NCBI GenBank assembly: GCA_010015805.1
Contig: ML978125.1
Coordinates: forward strand, 2,330,963 to 2,394,962
From: Rhizodiscina lignyota
Taxonomy: Eukaryota > Ascomycota > Dothideomycetes > Aulographales > Rhizodiscinaceae
Length of the DNA: 64,000 nucleotides
Direction: 5' to 3'
The translations under genes were made by a program, and so were the position numbers. Shown here one piece after another: positions 56,955 to 64,000 of this stretch; positions within the stretch are counted from its first letter, which is position 1, and every line of letters begins with the position of its first letter. The notes below the pieces were generated by a model. That model was not told the DNA's origin, ran no database searches, and saw nothing but the letters and a program-made list of their open reading frames with translations.

Positions 56955-59900
56955 ATGTCCATGCTTCCGCCAGACGTGCACGCGGCTCTCGCGCAGCTGC
57001 TGCAGGCTCTGCAAAGCCCGGACAACGTGGTCAGAACACAGGCAGAGGAACAGCTCAGCCAGGAATGGGTACAAAGCAGGCCCGAGATCACCTTGATGGG
57101 ACTCGTGGAGAACATCCAGAACGGCCTGAGTGACGAGAACGTACGCGTTTCTTTGCAACTAACTGATCATCTTTAATGATGGCTGGAGCGAGATCGAGTC
57201 TAACATCTGATTCCTGATCGCAGTTCCAAAGTCGCGCGTTCGCAGCCGTGCTTTTTCGACGTATCGCAACGAGAACGCGCAAAGACCCAACCAGCGGAGT
57301 GTCGACAGAGCTCTTCTTGAGCTTGCAGATTCCACAAAAGCATGCTATCAGGGAGAAACTTCTGGTATGCCTGACCGGCGAGGGCATACAGAATGTTAGG
57401 AACAAGGTCGGTGACGCGGTTGCTGAGGTTGCGAGACAATATACAGATGCCGGTAAGTACTGCCGATTTACACAAGAAAGGAAAAAGAATTACATTTTTG
57501 AGGCCGTCGCGTTACAGGGGAACAATGGTCCGAGCTGCTTGGTTCTTTATTCAACCTCAGCCAGAGCGACAACGAAGGCCAGCGGGAGAGCGCATTTAGG
57601 ATATTTGCCGCTACTCCAGGCATAATCGAAAAGCAGCACGAGGACGTCGTATTGAATGCGTTCACGAGGGGATTCAAAGACACGGAGGATGCCGTAAGTC
57701 TTTAAACAGACCAATCTATCTTGCGAAATTTGACACCGTTTTAGGTCAAAATCGCAGCTATGGAAGCATTTTCCTCCTTCTTCCGATCGATACAAAAGAA
57801 GTCGCAACAGAAGTACTATTCACTCATACCAGACATTCTCAACATCCTGCCGCCATTGAAGGATGGAACCGACGATTCGCTCCTGATCGAGGCTTTTGTG
57901 GCGTTGATCGAGCTCGCAGAGACCGCACCAAAGATGTTCAAGCCACTTTTCAACAATCTCGTCAAGTTCAGCATTAGCGTGATACAAGACAAGGAGCTCT
58001 CGGATACCACGCGACAAAACGCACTGGAACTCATGGCTACGTTCGCCGATCAGAGCCCACAGATGTGTCGACGAGATCCCGAATATACATCGCAGATGGT
58101 CACACAATGCCTGTCACTCATGACTGATGTCGGAATTGACGACGACGATGCGGAGGAGTGGAATGCAAGCGAGGACTTGGACGTTGACGAAAGTGACATG
58201 AACCATGTCGCAGGCGAGCAATGTATGGATCGCCTTGCAAACAAACTCGGTGGTCAAGCTCTCTTGCCCCCTACATTCAACTGGCTTCCACGAATGGTGG
58301 CATCTACAGCATGGAGAGATCGACATGCCGCTCTTATGGCCATTTCTGCCATTTCGGAAGGCTGTAGAGATCTTATGGTCGGCGAGCTGGACAAGGTCTT
58401 GGAGCTGGTGCTACCAGCACTAAGAGATCCACACCCTCGGGTCCGCTGGGCGGGCTGCAATGCCCTGGGTCAGATGAGCACAGATTTCGCTGGCACAATG
58501 CAGGAGAAGTATCATCAGGCCGTCGTTCCCAATATCATCCCAGTGCTGGAATCTCCTGAACCTCGAGTACAAGCACACGCCGCAGCTGCTCTTGTCAACT
58601 TCTGCGAAGAGGCAGAGAAGGCTATACTGGAGCCGTATCTTGACAATCTCCTGAATCACCTTCTTCAACTCCTCCAAAGTCCAAAGCGTTTCGTCCAGGA
58701 GCAGGCTTTATCGACTATAGCGACCGTTGCCGACTCTGCCGAAGCCGCATTCTCACGATATTATGGCACCTTGATGCCCTTGCTCTTCAACGTGTTGAGG
58801 AACGAGCAATCGAAAGAGTACAGACTACTACGCGCCAAAGCAATGGAATGTGCGACGCTCATCGCTCTAGCCGTTGGGAAAGAGGGTATGGGTAACGACG
58901 CTATAGCTCTGGTGGGGCTCCTAGGCTCCATACAACAGGGTATTACCGACGCAGATGATCCTCAAGCTTCCTACCTTCTGCATTGCTGGGGACGTATGTG
59001 TCGAGTCCTTGGCGATCAGTTCTTACCTTATCTCCCTGCAGTCATTCCACCGCTTATGGAGCTCGCAAGCGCAAAAGCCGACATTCAGCTTCTCGATGAC
59101 GAGGAGAAGGTGGCTGCTATGGATCAAGAAGATGGCTGGGAGCTTGTGCCGTTGAAAGGCAAGGTGATCGGTATCAAGACGAGCACTCTGGATGACAAGC
59201 ACATGGCAATCGAATTGATTGTCATTTATGCACAAGTGCTTGAAGGTGCTTTCGAACCATACGTCAACGAGATCATGGACAAGATTGCTCTTCCAGGCCT
59301 TGCTTTCTTCTTCCATGATCCAGTGCGAGTGGCGTCTGCTAAATGCGTCCCACAACTTCTCAACGCCTACAAGAAGGCTCACGGCCCCGATTCACCCCAA
59401 CTGCGTCAATTGTGGGAACGAACAGTAGAAAAACTGCTCGAAGTCCTAACTACTGAGCCTGCAATCGACACATTAGCAGAGATGTATCAATGCTTCTACG
59501 AGTGTGTCGAGGTGCTCGGCCGCGGGTGCCTCACCGATGCGCACATGGCTACGTTCATTGAAGGCGCCCAGGGTGTGCTAGAAGACTACCAGGATCGCGT
59601 AAAAGGCCGTCTTGAGGACCAAGCGGAACGCGAAGAAGGTGAAGAAGAGTCAGAAGAGACGCTATTCGCCATCGAAGATGACCAAACCCTCCTCTCCGAT
59701 ATGAACAAGGCTTTCCATACAATCTTCAAGCACATGGGCGTCGCATTTCTTCCGCACTGGCAGCGCCTCATGGTCTTCTACGATACCTTCGTGCGCAACC
59801 CCGATCCGACGCAACGCCAATGGGCCATCTGCATCTTTGATGATGTGCTTGAGTTCTGTGGCCCGCAGAGCTGGACTTATTCGAGCAACATCATTCAGCC

Positions 59901-60499
59901 TCTCATTGACGGCATGCAAGACGACGTCCCAGCCAACAGGCAGGCTGCAGTGTACGGTGTTGGAGTTGCGGCGCACAAAGGCGGAGCCCCATGGGCAGAC
60001 TTTGTGGCTGCAAGCATCCCGACGCTGTTCCAGGTCACGCAAAGGCCGAACGCGAGGGATGACGATGATATCTATGCGACAGAGAACTCGAGTGCGAGCA
60101 TTGCGAAGATTCTGCACTTCAACAGCGACAAAGTCCAAAACGTGCAGGATGTCGCCGCTGCATGGGTGGATACTTTGCCGGTGGTGAACGATGAAGAGGC
60201 AGCACCTTACGCGTATGGATTCTTGGCACAGATGATTGAACAGTAAGTTGTTTCCAATTTCCCCCATTGCTAGAGTCTAACATGGTTTCAGACAAAACCC
60301 GGTGGTGATGAACCAGGCCGCCAAGTGCTTTACGTTTGTCGCGCAAGCCCTCGAAGCCGAGACTCTGCAAGGCCAGACGGCGTCGAGGATAGTAGGCGCG
60401 GCGAAGCAGCTGGTGCAGTTGGCGGGACTGGACGCTAATCAACTGCTCAGCTCCCTCACGCCTGAGACACAGCAGACTGTGAGGGCATATTTCGGGTAA
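56955..60499 (+). CDS. pse1: Importin beta-3 / karyopherin Kap121 (Pse1, IPO5)
   Basis: HEAT-repeat nuclear import receptor for ribosomal proteins, histones and transcription factors; binds Ran-GTP. Five exons: 56955..57140, 57224..57452, 57518..57693, 57745..60242 and 60292..60499, giving 1098 residues (yeast Pse1 1089). The N-terminus MSMLPPDVHAALAQLLQALQ, EEQLSQEW and SRAFAAVLFRRI is importin-like. The region HAALMAISAISEGC, WAGCNALGQMSTDFAGTMQ and AHAAAALVNFCEEAEKAILE matches the most conserved HEAT repeats of the Kap121/IPO5 group. An acidic insertion with EEGEEESEE (about 790) and the C-terminal RIVGAAKQLVQLAG also fit. All four introns (49-83 nt) keep phase. Confidence 0.96.
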
Positions 60500-61632
60500 G
60501 CAGGTGCTGAGTTTGTTGTAATCATGCGGATTTTACGAGCAGCAGAGACGACGACGACAACATTGAAATGCATTGAGCGGAGGATTTCGTTGCAGCGGGC
60601 GTCACAGGCCTAATTTTGAACAGAGTTCTGCGCGGGCTTGGGAGCGTCGTTGAAGTTGAGAAAGATGGTGCATGATGAATTTGGCCGGTACCAAGTCTTG
60701 GGGCCTTTTGCGGCCGTTCATTTTGATAGAATTGATACCTTCTTCCTCTTTCAATCAAGTGGAAAGAAATGAGCTCCCCTCCGTTATGTTGCTTTCATTT
60801 GAATATATAATCGCCTCCGCAGAACCTTTGGGCGTCGCATCCACTACTGATCAATCTCAGCCACAATTATATCACCAAATCCCGGAACTGTGCAAAGTCG
60901 AACAGATACCAGCACCTCGCGGGTTGAGAAGATAGACGAATATCTCTTCAAACCAAAACGCGCTGTACAGATCTCAAGAACGTGAAAGACGGTGTAATCT
61001 GGCACACATTCGAACGAAGAGCACTCGTTGAGGAAGTCTTGACCTACCTCTATCTGATTGATGGGTTTTCAAAGGGCTTGAAGGGAAAGTGTTTCGTCTG
61101 CAGAGCCGTCCCAAACTCTTTAGAGCACTAATTGGCCTTGATGCCCATCCAAATAGTAATAAGCTAAGCTACTGATAAGCTTCCAAATGCCCAATTCGTA
61201 TCGTCGTACATTTGCATGGCGGTTAGTTGCCTAGTTTCTTCCCCGTACCCTGCATGTTGCCCCTCTCATCCAGCCCCGCCATCCAATCGAGCCCTTCTCG
61301 CATCGTCCAACCTGCATAAACCTGCGCCTTCTTGGCCGGCACGCGCAGGAACGCCTCGCAATTGGGACATCGCGCCCTGCGACCTGTGTTCCCCGGGAGA
61401 GCCCACAGACGCTTCGCGACTCTGCGAAGGGCATGTGAGCCCGTTGCTGGACGCGCGAGGCGACCTACGGGCCGCTCGGGAAGTCGAGCGGGCCCTTGCG
61501 TTGGAGTGAGTCGAACGGAAGATATAGCCTCACGATGTCTCGGATCCTCTGAGATCCTGCTCTGACGGGAGGCCACACAAGGTAGGGTATCTTTCGCTCG
61601 TTTTTGTGATCCTACCTTTGGATCGGTGCGCA
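60500..61632. other. Intergenic region with one weak small ORF
   Basis: No firm gene. The GC-rich part at 61320-61510 holds a small reading frame listed separately. The rest is the importin 3' UTR and the promoter of the next gene. Confidence 0.5.
61216..61509 (+). CDS. Weak candidate, small Cys-containing protein
   Basis: Frame of 97 residues from ATG 61216. The second half (about residues 50-97) has fungal-like codon use and an ordered look: WDIAPCDLCSPGEPTDASRL, then CEGHVSPLLDARGDLRAA and REVERALALE at the end. That includes C-x2-C and C-x2-H spacing that could bind a metal. The first half is Pro/Ser-rich and unconvincing. A minus-strand frame (61223-61633) overlaps fully and also contains C-x2-C (RCPNCEAFL), so the strand itself is uncertain. 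No known family. Confidence 0.2.
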   Translation: MAVSCLVSSPYPACCPSHPAPPSNRALLASSNLHKPAPSWPARAGTPRNWDIAPCDLCSPGEPTDASRLCEGHVSPLLDARGDLRAAREVERALALE

Positions 61633-62903
61633 ATGCAGTCCACCGAGTCTTCCGTCTGTTCTATCATCGCGGCTTTCACGAGCGGGCTTGATGTTTTCAA
61701 GAAGCTACGCGAGAGACGGCGGCAGCGGCAGCAAGGCTATGGGAAACTGTCGTCGAATAGGAGCAATTGTGGCAAGCATGCGAGACAGCAAGGCCCCGTA
61801 AAGGGAGAAAAGAGCGGCGACGAGCTCCAGCTGAGCAAATCGCTTAGGCGGGGTTCGACTGATGTGCAGAAAGTGTATGAAGAGCATGCGAGAAAGGGAG
61901 GGCAGAGATACATTGCTGGCGATTGTAGGTCGTGGTCTTTCGTTTTCAACTTTCTGCCACGGCGACGAGCGGAGAGGCACTGATGGGATGAATAGCAACT
62001 GCGCAGGCGTCTCTCGCCCATACGCTGCTGAAGCTCAACGCTGGCCTTGTGAATATCATCACGTCCTTTCTCAGTTGTGGAAAGACTGATGTACCCGTCG
62101 ACTATCGATCGCTGACGTCGCTGTCGGATGCATCAAGAGCAGAAGCAATCGAGGCACTAGGACAGCTGTATACCCGTCTTTCGCGTTCAGAGTTGGCTTT
62201 GCAGAACAGACGAGCAGAGCAGGGCGTTCAAAATGGTCATCGAGGGGGGAAGAAACAATCCTCAAAGGGCACGAAAGCGAAGCATGGAACAACACGAGAG
62301 ACTCGGACGACAGATACGTCTGCACCACTGCCTCCCGGCATAGCAAAAGTCACAGTCCACACATCAACGACGCATTTGGCACAAGTCCGGCCAGCTACTC
62401 GACGGAAGGCATCTGCAAGCTCAACAGGAAGCTCGAAAGGCTCCCACAGCGCCTCAAGCACGCCTTCGCAACGGTCTACCGCACCGCAGACACCGCTAAC
62501 ACCACCTCCTGCATACCCATCAAGCCCACCACCAGGCGCTGCCTTCCCCTTCCCCTCGCAGCAACACCCTCAGTACCACCCCAACGTCTTCCCCACCTCT
62601 CCGCCGCCGCAGTATACCCAACCGCATCCCCAACCGCAGAAAGTCCCACAGCACGCGTATCAGTACCTGTCGAGCAGCCGGCGGGACCGACCCACGTCGT
62701 ACGCGTCCATTATGACCGATAGCACGAAGCTCGGCGAGATACCGATGCGCAAGTGGAACGTGCCCTTCGACTTTGCGGAGATGGAGCGGCTGAACGAACA
62801 AGCGCGGCTGGAGGGTTGGGGGCCACCTGCCAATACTGGCGCGGTGCAGGAGCAGGGAAAAGGAGGGTGGTTTGGGAGGCTGTTTCGGAGGGGTGGCGGA
62901 TGA
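61633..62903 (+). CDS. Fungal Pro/Ser-rich protein of unknown function
   Basis: Exons 61633..61924 and 61996..62903 (71-nt intron, phase 1) give 399 residues. Start MQSTESSVCSIIAAFTSGLD at the first ATG in frame. The acceptor at 61995 (AATAG) joins YIAGD to STAQASLAHTLLKLNAGLVN; using the nearby GCAG would shift the frame. Ordered helical parts are residues about 5-35 (with a basic LRERRRQRQ), 105-165 (LLKLNAGLVNIITSFL, AIEALGQLYTRLSRSELALQ) and the C-terminus (PTSYASIMTDSTKLGEIPMR, PFDFAEMERLNEQARLEG). Between them is a long Pro/Gln/Ser-rich disordered stretch with many PPP and PQ runs. The very C-terminus WFGRLFRRGG is basic and aromatic. No enzymatic motif. Confidence 0.78.
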
Positions 62904-63497
62904 AACGGTGGCTTGAACTGCCTCCGTTCTATTATTTGCTTTTTTGGGGATGAAGTTGAGAACTTTAGGAACTGTGTAGTTGAGAGGGAATTTTATTGAA
63001 ATGCTACTAAACTGGCTAGCTCATGCGAAAAGTAGCACGTGGGGGAGAGAAGAGAAGGCCGAGCTCTGCTTAGCTGGGGAGGGGATGGGAAAAAGTACTT
63101 TCCCATTCACCTCCGCAGGTTACCGTGGAAGCTCTGTGAGCTTCAAAAGTCCTTGGGAAGAATGAGAATGCTCGAAAGTCTTAATTAATGATTCTATAAC
63201 TTTCTCGGTAGATAATTGAAAATATTCATGTGAAAAAACAATGAAGCCGTGGCTCCCGAAACAATGAGGTAGGAGTGACATAACTTTTATCGATCTTTGT
63301 CGACAATGGCCAATCTCGATTTTCGGCCCACACGCGCGGAATGATGTCACGAACGCTCTACCCCAGCTTTTGACTTCCAACTCCTCGAGTACTTTTTCTG
63401 AGCTTCAAAAACCTCTTGCCTTCCTCAAACAAACTCTCAAAGTTCTATCAGTTTTACTCGGAAACCTCAATTGAGCTACAGAGTCATATCTTTCACA
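62904..63497. other. Intergenic region, no gene recognised
   Basis: 3' flank of the Pro-rich gene and promoter of the LEA-like gene. The last 120 bases are CT-rich with a TCACA-ATG context. No repeat or RNA gene seen. Confidence 0.55.
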
Positions 63498-63985
63498 ATG
63501 TACCGCGCAGCAGTCCTCCGTCAAGCTCGTCTGTTTAGCACCACTCCACGGGTGCAGAAGGTGCGTTCATGAGCTGAATTTCGGGATTTCAAGAGAGGCT
63601 GATGAGCGGCCAGGTCCTCCCGGATGCCGTCAAGGAGCCACTGAAGAAGGTCGACCGCACTGTCTCAGACGCAGCAGTGGCTGGTATTGAGGCAGGAGGT
63701 ACGTGACCTTTGCATTCCCCCTCTTGTGGTGTTCTGTGGAAGTGCCGCAAAACGTCATCTCCGGCTTTTTACAACGGAGCATCTCACTCTACATGGTTCG
63801 TCGTACTAATGTGACGTGCTTCTGCAGAGAAAGTCACCGACGCGGTCAAGCAGACTGTTGGCATGAGCAAGGGCGAGGCACAGGGCAAGGCTTCCGAGGT
63901 GGCTGGCGAGGCGAAGGGAAAGGCAAATGAGCTGGCAGGAAAGGCGAAAGGCACTGCTGAAGAGGTCAAGGGAAAGGTGCAGTGA
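63498..63985 (+). CDS. Small mitochondrial LEA/CsbD-like protein
   Basis: Exons 63498..63560, 63614..63698 and 63828..63985 give 101 residues. The N-terminus MYRAAVLRQARLFSTTPRVQ is a textbook mitochondrial presequence with an R-x-F/S-T-T cleavage region. After a short helical part (LKKVDRTVSDAAVAGIEAGE), the C-terminus is built of Ala/Gly/Lys/Glu repeats (GKASEVAGEAKGKANELAGK) with 11-residue periodicity, as in group 3 LEA and CsbD-like stress proteins. Predicted role is protection of mitochondrial proteins or membranes under desiccation or other stress (inference from family). The second intron (129 nt) is longer than the first (53 nt). Confidence 0.88.
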
Positions 63986-64000
63986 GCAAAACAAGAAGAC

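Overview
The window is chromosomal DNA of a filamentous ascomycete (Pezizomycotina). The evidence is short GT-AG introns (mostly 45-70 nt, with CTAAC/CTGAC-type branch sites), single-gene transcription units on both strands, and fungal-type proteins (HET domain, metacaspase, TVP23, Kap121/Pse1, Sin3, Pcp1-like). A Dothideomycete is my best guess, but that is inference. Exons below were joined by hand from splice signals, reading phase and family conservation; no transcript data were used.

Layout. 0-11.6 kb is housekeeping: a 5'-truncated SIN3 corepressor (+), TVP23 (-) divergent from the 49-kDa subunit of complex I (+), and a coiled-coil spindle-pole protein with CM1 and PACT ends (-). 11.6-19.7 kb is gene-poor; it holds a secreted type-B carboxylesterase (+), a 64-residue Trp/Cys protein (+), one weak two-exon candidate and one copy of a dispersed repeat. 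19.7-27 kb carries a fungal four-helix membrane protein, a metacaspase and a quinone-oxidoreductase-like enzyme, all on the minus strand. 28-38 kb looks accessory or metabolic: an amino-acid/choline-type permease (-) divergent from a PLP-dependent decarboxylase (+), a sugar transporter (+) with two CreA-type sites in its promoter, and a HET-domain protein (+). 38-46.8 kb returns to conserved genes: an AMSH-type deubiquitinase (-), an Hrt3/Pof7-type F-box protein (-) divergent from an MTM1-type mitochondrial carrier (+), an extended SDR epimerase (+) and a GPI-tailed Cys-rich protein (-). 48-54.7 kb holds a proline/serine-rich conserved protein, a small membrane ORF, a tandem pair of related small membrane-protein genes (one apparently frame-broken) and a DHA2-type drug transporter, all on the minus strand. 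55-64 kb holds ASF1, importin Kap121/Pse1, a Pro/Ser-rich conserved protein and a mitochondrial LEA/CsbD-like small protein, all on the plus strand.

The most interesting non-housekeeping signal is at 50.0-53.0 kb. Two paralogous genes with identical intron phases sit between inverted copies of a 39-bp repeat. A third copy of the repeat lies 37 kb away. One paralogue carries an apparent one-base frame break. This could be a decayed mobile element that captured or flanks a duplicated gene, or three unrelated insertions of the same repeat.

Functionally, several neighbours belong to core cell biology (chromatin: SIN3 and ASF1; Golgi: TVP23; mitochondria: NDUFS2, MTM1, LEA-like; nuclear import: Kap121; microtubule organisation: Pcp1-like) without evidence of co-regulation. 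The permease-decarboxylase pair is the only place where adjacency suggests a shared pathway.
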